A stretch of 64,000 bases of DNA from contig NZ_JABWQV010000002.1 of NCBI RefSeq assembly GCF_014268615.1, positions 47,557 through 111,556 of the forward strand, written 5' to 3'. This document shows, one piece after another, positions 18,598-26,776 of this stretch. Origin of the DNA: Pseudomonas tehranensis. Lineage in GTDB: Bacteria > Pseudomonadota > Gammaproteobacteria > Pseudomonadales > Pseudomonadaceae. Position 1 is the first letter of the stretch; each line of letters begins with the position of its first letter. Made by a program: the position numbers and the translations under genes. The notes beneath the pieces were generated by a model. It saw nothing but the letters and a program-made list of their open reading frames with translations, had not been told where the DNA came from and did not search any database.

Positions 18598-18613
18598 CTG
18601 GCATGCCGACTGC
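18598..18613 (+). promoter_or_regulatory. Candidate sigma54 promoter upstream of the small protein gene
   Basis: TGGCATG-CCGA-CTGCA matches the -24/-12 consensus TGGCACG-N4-TTGCW with exact GG-to-GC spacing and two mismatches. It points towards the gene starting at 18683. Confidence 0.45.
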
Positions 18614-18682
18614 AATGATCAGGTCAACGTGGCGTTAAGGCGCCTCAACCAGATCACCACTCGGGGTGGGAGGAATTTCAGG

Positions 18683-18970
18683 ATGAATCGTCAACGTGCT
18701 GCTCAGTTTCGAATCTCTGCCTTGCATGTTCAGCAGGGTTTGTGGGCTGTAGTGGCCCTGCTGATCACACTTGCAGCAGGCCAGCAGTTGATGCTTTGGC
18801 ACCAGAGCCAACAGCCTGAGGCGCCTCTGCTGTCGATTCAGCGCGCCCCGCAAACCCATTTCAGTGCTGTTGGCAGCCTCTCGGATGTTTCCGCCTCGAT
18901 GCGAATGATGGAAGTCGATCAGGTTCAACCTGCCAACGACATGCCTGGCCAGGAGCGCTGGGTGTTTTAA
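18683..18970 (+). CDS. Small single-pass membrane protein, unknown function
   Basis: A 95-residue protein with one hydrophobic segment (about residues 20-38, LWAVVALLITLAAG) and a polar, presumably periplasmic, remainder ending ERWVF. I recognise no domain. The start at ATG 18683 has a GGGAGG ribosome-binding site 10 bp upstream; the open frame begins earlier but without one. It matches the position of the hypothetical gene next to algB in P. aeruginosa and leads an apparent operon with a UPF0391 gene and an Ivy-type gene. Confidence 0.75.
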   Translation: MNRQRAAQFRISALHVQQGLWAVVALLITLAAGQQLMLWHQSQQPEAPLLSIQRAPQTHFSAVGSLSDVSASMRMMEVDQVQPANDMPGQERWVF

Positions 18971-19029
18971 CTCGATGGACCGGTCGTCCACTGCACCGGA
19001 ACCATCACCGCAAGACCCTCACTAAATAG

Positions 19030-19215
<186 letters not shown>

Positions 19216-19217
19216 CC

Positions 19218-19679
19218 ATGAACGCATTGAAAGGACTGGTCGCCGCCCTGCTGCTGGGCGGCGGTACCATGGCCATGGCTGCCAATGACGGACAGATGCG
19301 GGTCAATCAGGTGCTCAAGGCCGACCCGCAATATCTCGAGACTTGGCAGCAAGTGGTCAAAAAGGAAGAACGTCTACCGGAATGGGTGATGAACCTGTCA
19401 GGCGATTCGCAGCAGATGAATGCTGTCGAGGAAGATGGCGACAAATATCTGGTCGGTCCGTTGTGCGAAACCGAGGCGACGTGCCGCAGCAAGCGCTTGT
19501 TCGTCGCTTTCAGTTTCGACAAGGACGAGGCTTATGCATTGCTGGTTGAAGTCCCTGCCGGACTTCCGGCCGACAAGTCGCCAACCCGCCATGCCGATTA
19601 CCGTTTCCTCGGCAATCCCGATGAAGGTATGCAAGAACTGTTAATGGAGCAACTCAAGAAAGATCCAAACTGGTACTGA
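19218..19679 (+). CDS. Ivy-type lysozyme inhibitor family protein
   Basis: A 153-residue periplasmic protein with a signal peptide (ending near MAA, residue 22). The GDKYLVGPLCETEATCRSKRL region and FSFDKDEAYALLVEVP fit the Ivy fold. In E. coli Ivy the inhibitory loop is CKPHDC; here the two cysteines are kept but the loop reads CETEATC, without the His/Asp pair, so inhibition of c-type lysozyme is doubtful. It may act on the cell's own lytic transglycosylases or be structural. It ends its operon; a terminator follows. Confidence 0.8.
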   Translation: MNALKGLVAALLLGGGTMAMAANDGQMRVNQVLKADPQYLETWQQVVKKEERLPEWVMNLSGDSQQMNAVEEDGDKYLVGPLCETEATCRSKRLFVAFSFDKDEAYALLVEVPAGLPADKSPTRHADYRFLGNPDEGMQELLMEQLKKDPNWY

Positions 19680-19690
19680 TTCTGAAAAGC

Positions 19691-19713
19691 GAGAAAAGCA
19701 CGGTGCTTTTCTC
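19691..19713 (+). terminator. Terminator after the Ivy-like gene
   Basis: GAGAAAAGCAC and GTGCTTTTCTC form a perfect 11-bp stem with a one-base centre; TTTTC lies in the descending arm, so it may work in both directions. Confidence 0.7.
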
Positions 19714-19836
19714 CTCTGCACAGTCCGAAGAGGGCCGATGCATGACCAAGGGGCCGGGACGCTCTGCCCGTCTAAGGGCGCAGTGACCTACGGGCACAAG
19801 GGGTGCCTGCGCAAGGGCCGGGTCAGGAAAAAGCGT

Positions 19837-19880
19837 CCACGCAGGTTCGCACAGTCATGAGGACTGGCGAACTTGCGTGG
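19837..19880 (-). terminator. Long hairpin with minus-strand T-run
   Basis: CCACGCAGGTTCGCACAGTC and GGACTGGCGAACTTGCGTGG form a stem of about 18 bp with one mismatch, one bulge and an ATGA loop. On the minus strand it is followed within a few bases by CGCTTTTTCC, like a Rho-independent terminator of a transcript coming from the gltP side. No gene accounts for such a transcript. Confidence 0.4.
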
Positions 19881-20179
19881 AGCTTCGTGCCTTGTAAAGT
19901 TCATGCCAGAGCGGTTGGCTAGCTTGGTGTCTGCGTCACCCTCCCCGTATCGCTCGCGTTTTTTCAAAGCCGCTCCACTCCTCTGCGCCTGACCGTACAT
20001 CGGAGATTTATCCGGCCGGTCTGCTTTTTCGACCCTGTTTCATTCCTTTATCCTTTGAGCGCTTTTGGCGACGCGGGACAAAAAGCCCCTGGCGCTGAAA
20101 TGGCCGGTTCACGGCGCTTTTGCCTGCCGAAATGGCGTATTCGAACTGAGGGAAACCCACGTTTCACTTCATAAGCTTC

Positions 20180-20255
20180 ATGCCGATTCGGCATAGGGTA
20201 GGCGTTTACGGCATTAGACGCCCCACCTTCGCATCGCAATAGTTGCGCCTTTTTT
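20180..20255 (+). ncRNA. Candidate small RNA or leader 3' end (hairpin cluster with T-run)
   Basis: Three successive hairpins: the perfect palindrome ATGCCGATTCGGCAT (20180-20194), GGCGT with ACGCC (20201-20222), and CGCAA-TAG-TTGCG (20235-20247) followed by CC and six T residues. This looks like the structured 3' end of a short plus-strand RNA ending about 130 bp before gltP. The 5' end and promoter are not defined. Confidence 0.3.
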
Positions 20256-20385
20256 CGCCTGCCAGTGCGCCTGTGGCGCGTACTCGGGGTGACCTTATCT
20301 GGGGGCAGCGGCACGCATTCGTATCGCCATCGGGTGGTTCAGTTTGTGGCAGTTGCCCGAGTCCAACTGAAGTAAGGGTAAAGAT

Positions 20386-21717
20386 ATGAAGAAGGCAAGA
20401 CTAAGCCTCGCCTGGCAGATCCTCATCGGTCTGGTGCTCGGGATTGCAATTGGCGCGTTGCTCAACCATTTCAGTGCCGAGAAGGCCTGGTGGATCAGCA
20501 ACGTGCTGCAACCGGCAGGCGATATCTTTATTCGTCTGATCAAGATGATCGTCATCCCGATTGTGATTTCCTCGCTGATCGTCGGTATTGCCGGGGTCGG
20601 TGACGCCAAGAAACTCGGGCGTATCGGCCTCAAGACCATCCTCTACTTCGAAATCGTCACCACTATCGCCATTGTCGTCGGCTTGCTGTTGGCCAATTTC
20701 TTCCAGCCGGGCAGCGGCATCGACATGAGCACTTTGGGTACGGTGGATATTTCCAAGTACCAGGCCACGGCCGCCGAGGTGCAGCATGAACATGCGCTCA
20801 TCCAGACCATCCTCAATCTGATCCCGTCGAACATCTTCGCGGCGGTTGCTCGTGGCGAGATGCTACCGATCATTTTCTTCTCCGTATTGTTCGGCCTGGG
20901 TCTGTCCAGCCTGCAATCGGAGCTGCGCGACCCCCTGGTGAAGATGTTCCAGGGCGTGTCGGAAAGCATGTTCAAGGTCACCCACATGATCATGCAATAC
21001 GCCCCGATTGGCGTGTTCGCCCTGATTGCAGTAACGGTTGCCAACTTCGGCTTCGCTTCGCTCTTGCCATTGGCGAAGCTGGTGATCCTGGTTTACGTCG
21101 CCATCGCCTTCTTCGCCTTTATGGTGCTGGGTCTGATTGCACGCCTGTTCGGCTTCTCCGTGATCAAACTGATGCGCATCTTCAAGGATGAGCTGGTGCT
21201 GGCCTACTCCACCGCCAGCTCTGAAACCGTGTTGCCACGGGTGATCGAGAAGATGGAAGCCTACGGCGCGCCGAAGGCGATTTGCAGTTTCGTGGTGCCG
21301 ACCGGTTATTCGTTCAACCTCGACGGTTCGACCCTTTACCAGAGCATCGCGGCGATTTTCATCGCCCAGTTGTACGGCATTGATCTGTCCATCAGCCAGC
21401 AATTGCTGTTGGTGCTGACCTTGATGGTGACCTCCAAAGGCATCGCCGGTGTACCGGGTGTATCTTTCGTGGTGCTGTTGGCGACCCTCGGCAGTGTCGG
21501 TATTCCGCTGGAAGGTCTGGCATTCATTGCCGGTGTCGACCGCATCATGGACATGGCCCGCACCGCGCTGAACGTGATCGGCAATGCCCTGGCCGTGCTG
21601 GTCATTTCCCGCTGGGAAGGCATGTACGACGATGCCAAGGGCCAGCGCTACTGGAATTCCCTGCCCCACTGGCGCAGCAAAGAGCCGTTGCCAATGGGAG
21701 AAGTTTCCAGTCGCTGA
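20386..21717 (+). CDS. gltP: Proton/glutamate-aspartate symporter GltP
   Basis: A 443-residue DAACS-family transporter importing glutamate and aspartate with cations across the inner membrane. Seen are the N-terminal WQILIGLVLGIAIGALL helix, multiple further helices, the Ser-rich re-entrant loop STASSETVLPRV, the family signature in PTGYSFNLDGSTLYQSIAAIF, and the substrate-site motif DRIMDMARTALNVIGNA. Length is normal. RBS is GTAAGGGTAA before the ATG. Monocistronic, with a terminator after the downstream REP pair. Confidence 0.93.
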   Translation: MKKARLSLAWQILIGLVLGIAIGALLNHFSAEKAWWISNVLQPAGDIFIRLIKMIVIPIVISSLIVGIAGVGDAKKLGRIGLKTILYFEIVTTIAIVVGLLLANFFQPGSGIDMSTLGTVDISKYQATAAEVQHEHALIQTILNLIPSNIFAAVARGEMLPIIFFSVLFGLGLSSLQSELRDPLVKMFQGVSESMFKVTHMIMQYAPIGVFALIAVTVANFGFASLLPLAKLVILVYVAIAFFAFMVLGLIARLFGFSVIKLMRIFKDELVLAYSTASSETVLPRVIEKMEAYGAPKAICSFVVPTGYSFNLDGSTLYQSIAAIFIAQLYGIDLSISQQLLLVLTLMVTSKGIAGVPGVSFVVLLATLGSVGIPLEGLAFIAGVDRIMDMARTALNVIGNALAVLVISRWEGMYDDAKGQRYWNSLPHWRSKEPLPMGEVSSR

Positions 21718-21730
21718 CACACATGACCCC

Positions 21731-21821
21731 TGTGGGAGCTGAGCTGCTCGCGATGGCGTTGGAGCAGTCAGCATGGGTGTTGGCTGACACTCCGCCATCG
21801 CGAGCAAGCTCGGCTCCCACA
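21731..21821. repeat. REPIN (type TGTGGGAGC/CTCGCGA)
   Basis: Inverted REP units beginning TGTGGGAGCTGAGCTGCTCG and ending with the complement, about 90 bp in all, downstream of gltP. Confidence 0.85.
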
Positions 21822-21850
21822 AGGATCTTTGTGATCCCCTGAAGCAACAA

Positions 21851-21878
21851 ACAAACCCCGGAGAAATCCGGGGTTTGT
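21851..21878 (+). terminator. Rho-independent terminator downstream of gltP
   Basis: ACAAACCCCGGA and TCCGGGGTTTGT form a perfect 12-bp stem with a GAAA tetraloop. Confidence 0.8.
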
Positions 21879-21930
21879 CGTTTCTGCCAGCCCCGCTATC
21901 ATTCGCGGCATCTTCCGGGGGACTTAACCG

Positions 21931-23160
21931 ATGCTCAATGGCCTGTGGCTTGGCTTCTTTATCGTGGCAGCCGTGTCGGCGCTGGCGCAGTGGCTGATCG
22001 GCGGTAACGCCGGGATCTTCGCCGCCATGGTGGAAAGCATTTTCGCCATGGCCAAGCTGTCGGTGGAGGTGATGGTCCTGCTGTTCGGCACCTTGACCCT
22101 GTGGCTGGGGTTTCTGCGCATCGCCGAAAAGGCCGGTATTGTCGACTGGCTGGCCAAGGCGCTCGGGCCTTTGTTTTTGCGGCTGATGCCGGAAGTGCCA
22201 GCGGGCCATCCGGCGATTGGCCTGATTACCCTCAACTTCGCGGCCAACGGCCTGGGGCTGGATAACGCGGCGACCCCGATCGGCCTGAAGGCCATGCGGG
22301 CCCTGCAGGACTTGAACCCCAGCCCGACCATCGCCAGCAATGCACAAATCCTGTTCCTGGTGCTCAACGCCTCATCGCTGACGCTGTTGCCGGTGACTAT
22401 TTTCATGTATCGCGCCCAGCAAGGGGCGCCGGACCCGACCTTGGTGTTCCTGCCGATCCTGCTCGCCACCAGCGCCTCCACCCTGGTGGGGCTGCTGTCG
22501 GTGGCCTTCATGCAGCGCCTGCGCCTGTGGGACCCGGTAGTGCTGGCTTATCTGGTTCCGGGTGCGTTGGTACTGGGCGGTTTCATGGCGCTGCTGGCGA
22601 CGCTCTCAGCTACGGCGCTGGCCGGGCTGTCTTCGGTCCTCGGCAACCTGACGCTGTTCGGCTTGATCATGATGTTTCTGGTGGTGGGTGCGCTGCGCAA
22701 GGTCAAGGTTTATGAAGCCTTCGTTGAGGGCGCCAAGGAGGGCTTTGATGTCGCCAAGACGTTGCTGCCGTACTTGGTGGCCATGTTATGCGCCGTTGGC
22801 GTGCTGCGGGCCTCGGGCGCGCTGGACTTCGGTCTGGACGGGATCCGGCACCTGGTGCAGTGGGCCGGCTGGGATACCCGTTTCGTCGACGCCTTGCCGA
22901 CTGCCATGGTCAAGCCATTCTCCGGCAGCGCCGCCCGAGCGATGTTGATCGAAACCATGCAGACGTCCGGCGTGGACAGCTTCCCCGCGCTGGTGGCCGC
23001 GACCATTCAGGGCAGCACCGAGACCACCTTCTATGTGCTGGCGGTGTACTTCGGCGCCGTCGGTATCCAGCGGGCGCGGCATGCGGTGGGCTGCGCGCTG
23101 CTGGCCGAGTTCAGCGGAGTCGTGGCGGCGATAGGCGTTTGCTACTGGTTCTTTGGTTGA
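21931..23160 (+). CDS. SpmA-SpmB fusion, nucleoside recognition domain membrane protein
   Basis: A 409-residue integral membrane protein. The N-terminal half has the SpmA-like NFAANGLGLDNAATPIGLKA signature (about 95-114); the C-terminal half has the SpmB-like VKPFSGSAARAM and TIQGSTETTFYVLAVYFGAVG. In spore formers these are two separate spore-maturation proteins; in Gammaproteobacteria the fused form is common and its role is unknown, possibly small-molecule transport. It is monocistronic and converges on the MCE transporter operon. Confidence 0.85.
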   Translation: MLNGLWLGFFIVAAVSALAQWLIGGNAGIFAAMVESIFAMAKLSVEVMVLLFGTLTLWLGFLRIAEKAGIVDWLAKALGPLFLRLMPEVPAGHPAIGLITLNFAANGLGLDNAATPIGLKAMRALQDLNPSPTIASNAQILFLVLNASSLTLLPVTIFMYRAQQGAPDPTLVFLPILLATSASTLVGLLSVAFMQRLRLWDPVVLAYLVPGALVLGGFMALLATLSATALAGLSSVLGNLTLFGLIMMFLVVGALRKVKVYEAFVEGAKEGFDVAKTLLPYLVAMLCAVGVLRASGALDFGLDGIRHLVQWAGWDTRFVDALPTAMVKPFSGSAARAMLIETMQTSGVDSFPALVAATIQGSTETTFYVLAVYFGAVGIQRARHAVGCALLAEFSGVVAAIGVCYWFFG

Positions 23161-23203
23161 GCCCAATCCCCTTGCCACAGGCTCGGATGGCCATGCCGGG
23201 CCT

Positions 23204-23839
23204 TTAGGGGTGTGCCGGCAGCGCCAGGCGCTGGCCTTGTTCCACCGTCCAGTTCACAACCTCGGCCGTCAGTCGATCGCTGGCCTGGCCGAAACCTTGC
23301 ACCACGGCTGGCACTTGCACGTCGCTCAACGGTTGGCGGACTTCAAAACGACGACTGGCAAGGATGCGTTGGTCAAACCCCCGCACCAGCAATGCGTCCA
23401 AGCGAATCACCACGCTGGCCTCTGCACCTTGATATTCGGTCTGGAAGGCCTGCAATTGGCCACCCAACTCCAGATCCGTTTGCAGGTTGCTGTCGGCGAC
23501 ACTCAATAGCCCGACACGTCCATCCTGGGCGAAACCATCGAGCAAGCGATTGCGCAGCAACACCGGTGCCGGGTCGCTCCAGCGGGAGGCGGCGTAGCTG
23601 CTCAACAGATTGCCGTGGGGAATGACCGCTATTTTAGGGCTGTTGAGCACTTCGCTGGCCTGCGGGCTGGCCAAGCGCAATGACCATTTTGCAGGGGTGC
23701 CCGGGGCGACGGGCGCCTGAGTGGCGGGTAAGCGATAGATGTCCGAAGGCTCGGCCTGGGGCAGAATCGAGCAACCGCCAACCAGGACACATCCTGCCAG
23801 CAAGAGGATAGGGCGGACGAACCGGTCAAACGGCTTCAT
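23204..23839 (-). CDS. ABC-type transport auxiliary lipoprotein (PqiC/LpqC-like)
   Basis: A 211-residue lipoprotein (lipobox VGGC, C23), with the family start CSILPQAEPSDIYRLP and a centre of conserved PKIAVIPHGNLLSSYAASRW. This family accompanies MCE transporters and links them to the outer membrane. It overlaps the end of the MlaD-like gene by 4 bp and is last in the operon STAS-permease, ATPase, MCE protein, lipoprotein. Confidence 0.85.
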   Translation of the reverse strand: MKPFDRFVRPILLLAGCVLVGGCSILPQAEPSDIYRLPATQAPVAPGTPAKWSLRLASPQASEVLNSPKIAVIPHGNLLSSYAASRWSDPAPVLLRNRLLDGFAQDGRVGLLSVADSNLQTDLELGGQLQAFQTEYQGAEASVVIRLDALLVRGFDQRILASRRFEVRQPLSDVQVPAVVQGFGQASDRLTAEVVNWTVEQGQRLALPAHP

Positions 23840-24774
23840 GGCGTGAATTCCTTGTTCTTGTCACTGCCCAGCAAATAGCCGCTGGGGTTGGCATCCAGGC
23901 GCCGGGAAATACCCCGCAGTGCGCTCAGGGTGTCGCGCAGTTCCCGCACGGCCGGCGACAGGGCATTGAGCCCCTGCATGCCATTGTTCAGCGCGTCGCG
24001 ATTGTCGTTGAGCAGTTTATCGAGGGTCGCGGTACTGCGGGCCAGCGATTGCATGGCCTGGTCTGCGCTGCTCATGACCCCCTTGCCCTGATCGTTGAGC
24101 AGGCCGTTGGCGCTGCGCATCAATGCCGTCGTCTGCTCCAGTGTGGCGCTGGCCTGTTTGCCGACAGCGGCCAGTTGCTGCATGGCCTGGCGAATATCGC
24201 CGCGTTGATCGGCGATGACCCCGGTGGTTTGCTCCAAGTGTTCAAGGGTCTTGCCCAGCCGCTGGACATTGTCCGAGGAAAACACCTCGTTGGCGTTATG
24301 CAGCAGCAGGTTGATACTGGTCATCAGGTCATCGCTGTTGTTCAGCAGGCGGGCGATGGGCGAGGGCGCTGCGACAATCACTGGCGGCTCGCCCTCGGGC
24401 CCGGTCAGTGGCGGGCTGTTGGGGGTGCCGCCACTGAGCTGGATAATCGAGGTGCCGGTGATGCCGGTCAGTGCCAGTTTGGCCTGGGTGTCCTGCTTGA
24501 CCGGTGTTTCAGCACTCAACCGGACCCGCGCCAGTACCCGGCGCGGGTCGTTGGGGTCCAGGCGCAGATTGACCACGTCCCCGACCTTGATGCCGCTGTA
24601 CTCCACCGCGCTGCCTCTGGACAAGCCACTGACCGCTTCGTTGAACACCACTTCGTAATCCTTGAACTCGCTGTCCACGCTGGACTTGGCCAGCCACAAC
24701 CCAAACAGCAGGGCCCCGACCACCACGATCACGGTGAACAGGCCGATCAATACATGATGGGCTCGGGTTTCCAT
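23836..24774 (-). CDS. MlaD-like MCE-domain protein
   Basis: A 312-residue protein with one N-terminal membrane helix (about 8-30), a single MCE domain (about 38-120, with SGLSRGSAVEYSGIKVGDV and LTGITGTSIIQLSGG) and a long C-terminal coiled-coil-like helix region (about 145-290). It should form a periplasmic hexameric ring for lipid passage. The long helix is typical of single-MCE proteins that reach toward the outer membrane. One base separates it from the upstream ATPase stop. Confidence 0.88.
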   Translation of the reverse strand: METRAHHVLIGLFTVIVVVGALLFGLWLAKSSVDSEFKDYEVVFNEAVSGLSRGSAVEYSGIKVGDVVNLRLDPNDPRRVLARVRLSAETPVKQDTQAKLALTGITGTSIIQLSGGTPNSPPLTGPEGEPPVIVAAPSPIARLLNNSDDLMTSINLLLHNANEVFSSDNVQRLGKTLEHLEQTTGVIADQRGDIRQAMQQLAAVGKQASATLEQTTALMRSANGLLNDQGKGVMSSADQAMQSLARSTATLDKLLNDNRDALNNGMQGLNALSPAVRELRDTLSALRGISRRLDANPSGYLLGSDKNKEFTP

Positions 24775-24775
24775 G

Positions 24776-25582
24776 TCAGACCTCGTTCAATTGTGTCGCG
24801 GCCGTCAAGGCCGCGCGGCCGCGAGGGCCGTGGAAGTATTCATGAATCCACGCATCGTCGGTTTCCGACACTTTGTCGATGACGTCGGCCACCAGCACTT
24901 TTTTCTGGGCCAGCACCGCCACCCGGTCGGTGATGGTGTAGAGCGTGTCCAGGTCATGGGTGACCAAAAATACGCTCAAGCCCAAGGCGTCGCGAAGCGT
25001 CAGGATCAATTGGTCGAACGCTGCCGCGCCGATGGGGTCGAGGCCGGCGGTGGGTTCGTCGAGAAACAGAATGTCCGGGTCCAGGGCCAGCGCCCGGGCC
25101 AAGGCTGCACGCTTTATCATGCCGCCGGACAGCGAGGCGGGGTATTTGTCCGCTGCCGATAGCGGCAGCCCGGCCAATGCCAGTTTCACCGCCGCCAGAT
25201 GCTCGGCATCGGCGCGGCTGAGCCCGGCGTGTTCGATCAGGGGCAGGGCGACATTCTCTGTCACGGTCAGCGAAGAAAACAGCGCGCCTTTTTGAAACAG
25301 CACCCCAAAGCGACGTTCCACTCGCGAACGCTGGGCCTGGGGCAGGCTCGGCAGGTCCTGGCCGAACACTCGCACGGTGCCTTCACTGGGCCGGTTCAAG
25401 CCGACAATGCTGCGCAATAGCACCGATTTGCCACTACCGGAACCGCCGACCACGGCGAGGATCTCGCCCTTGTAGACGTCCAGGTCGAGGTTTTCGTGCA
25501 CGCTCTGCCGGCCAAAGCGATTGCACAAGCCACGTACCTGTATCACCGCCTCGGTGGGCGGCCTGGAAGGTCGACTCACCAT
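24776..25582 (-). CDS. MlaF-like ABC transporter ATPase
   Basis: A 268-residue ATPase powering the MCE lipid transporter. Walker A GGSGSGKS, signature LSGGMIKRAALARAL (the GGM-K form is typical of MlaF/Mkl), Walker B ILFLDEP, switch THD. The start is the ATG that overlaps the permease stop (ATGGTGA); the long upstream extension is the permease gene read in another frame. Confidence 0.92.
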   Translation of the reverse strand: MVSRPSRPPTEAVIQVRGLCNRFGRQSVHENLDLDVYKGEILAVVGGSGSGKSVLLRSIVGLNRPSEGTVRVFGQDLPSLPQAQRSRVERRFGVLFQKGALFSSLTVTENVALPLIEHAGLSRADAEHLAAVKLALAGLPLSAADKYPASLSGGMIKRAALARALALDPDILFLDEPTAGLDPIGAAAFDQLILTLRDALGLSVFLVTHDLDTLYTITDRVAVLAQKKVLVADVIDKVSETDDAWIHEYFHGPRGRAALTAATQLNEV

Positions 25583-26733
25583 TGCATCTCCATGAAAAAC
25601 AGCGCGGCCACTGCGTCGAGCACGATCACCACAAAAATCGACTGCACCACGCTCGAGGTGGTGTGAGCCCCGACAGACTCGGCGCTGCCGCTGACTTTGA
25701 AGCCTTCCAGGCATCCCACCGCAGCAATCAGGAAGGCAAAGATCGGCGCCTTGACCATTCCCACTACGAAATGCTGGACGCCGATGTCCGACTGCAACAG
25801 CGTCAGGAACATCGCCGGAGAAATATCCAGCGACAGGGCACACACCACACCGCCGCCGACAATGCCCGAGAGCATGGCCACAAAGGTCAGCATCGGCAGC
25901 GCCACCAACAGGGCCAGCACTCGCGGCACCACCAGCAACTCGATGGGATCGAGGCCCAGGGTACGAATCGCGTCGATTTCTTCGTTGGCCTTCATCGAGC
26001 CGATCTGGGCGGTGAAGGCGCTGGCGGTGCGACCTGCCATGAGAATCGCAGTCAACAACACCCCGAATTCGCGCAGAAACGAGAACGCCACCAGGTCTAC
26101 GGTGAAAATACTGGCGCCGAAATCGGCCAGCACCGTCGCCCCGAGAAACGCCACCACCGCGCCCACCAGAAAAGTCAGCAGGGCGACGATAGGGGCCGCG
26201 TCCAGCCCCGTCTGTTCGATATGAACCACCATCGGGGTAATGCGCCAGCGTTTCGGGCGAAACAGGCCCCGGGCCAGCGTTTCAAGGATCAAGCCGACAA
26301 AGCCGAGCAATTGCAGGGTATCTTGCCAGACCTTGTCCACGGCTCGACCGATGCGTGTCAACAACTGGGTCACGACACTCACCGTCGGCTCTTTGACCGG
26401 CACGCAGAAGTCGGTCAGCGAGCAATAGACGGTCTGCAACAGTGCCCGATCGGCGGACGACAAAGTGCAGTCGCGGTGCTCGGCGGTCTTGCCCAGCCGC
26501 TCGGCGCCCAGCAGTTCCACCAGCAACGAGGCGCCGGCGGTGTCGAGGGCACCCAAGCCATTGAGGTCGATCAGGGTGTTGTCGTCGTACTGGCCGCGCA
26601 GCGAGTCGCTCAAACGCTTGAGCTGCGTGTAGTGAGCCAGTGTCCAGTCCCCGCTGATCCATAGCTGCGCCGGGGAGTGAGAGCGATCCAGTCGGGCACT
26701 GCCAGCCAGAGTGCCAGGGGTCATAAGCGCCAT
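25576..26733 (-). CDS. STAS-MlaE fused ABC permease
   Basis: A 385-residue permease. The N-terminal STAS-like domain (about 1-115; LIDLNGLGALDTAGASLLVELLG) is fused to an MlaE permease (about 150-385) with the hallmark EFGVLLTAILMAGRTASAFTAQIGSM and NEEIDAIRTLGLDP. In the Mla system the STAS part is a separate protein (MlaB); here the fusion does both jobs. It is first in its four-gene operon and probably moves phospholipids or other lipids across the envelope. Confidence 0.92.
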   Translation of the reverse strand: MALMTPGTLAGSARLDRSHSPAQLWISGDWTLAHYTQLKRLSDSLRGQYDDNTLIDLNGLGALDTAGASLLVELLGAERLGKTAEHRDCTLSSADRALLQTVYCSLTDFCVPVKEPTVSVVTQLLTRIGRAVDKVWQDTLQLLGFVGLILETLARGLFRPKRWRITPMVVHIEQTGLDAAPIVALLTFLVGAVVAFLGATVLADFGASIFTVDLVAFSFLREFGVLLTAILMAGRTASAFTAQIGSMKANEEIDAIRTLGLDPIELLVVPRVLALLVALPMLTFVAMLSGIVGGGVVCALSLDISPAMFLTLLQSDIGVQHFVVGMVKAPIFAFLIAAVGCLEGFKVSGSAESVGAHTTSSVVQSIFVVIVLDAVAALFFMEMQW

Positions 26734-26776
26734 GCTCGTTCGGCTCGAAAAGTACTAGCTAATAGCACGACCGGCA

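Larger units (their letters stand above)
19714..20385. other. 672-bp non-coding gap before gltP
   Basis: No convincing gene on either strand; the open frames here lack family resemblance and ribosome-binding sites. It holds the long hairpin at 19837-19880 and a hairpin cluster at 20180-20255. The gltP promoter must lie in the last part. I could not identify a sigma54 promoter or AauR-type site. Confidence 0.6.

Noticed and set aside
19788..20314. Two minus-strand frames in the gap before gltP
   Set aside because: Arg/Pro/Ala-rich products without start signals or family resemblance, interrupted by the hairpins described.
20863..22347. 494-codon minus-strand frame over gltP and the spmAB-type gene
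   Set aside because: Crosses a REPIN and a terminator and is opposite two clear membrane-protein genes; polar, low-complexity His/Gln-rich product typical of shadows.
25582..26664. 360-codon plus-strand frame opposite the MlaE-like permease
   Set aside because: His/Gln/Arg-rich shadow of hydrophobic codons.
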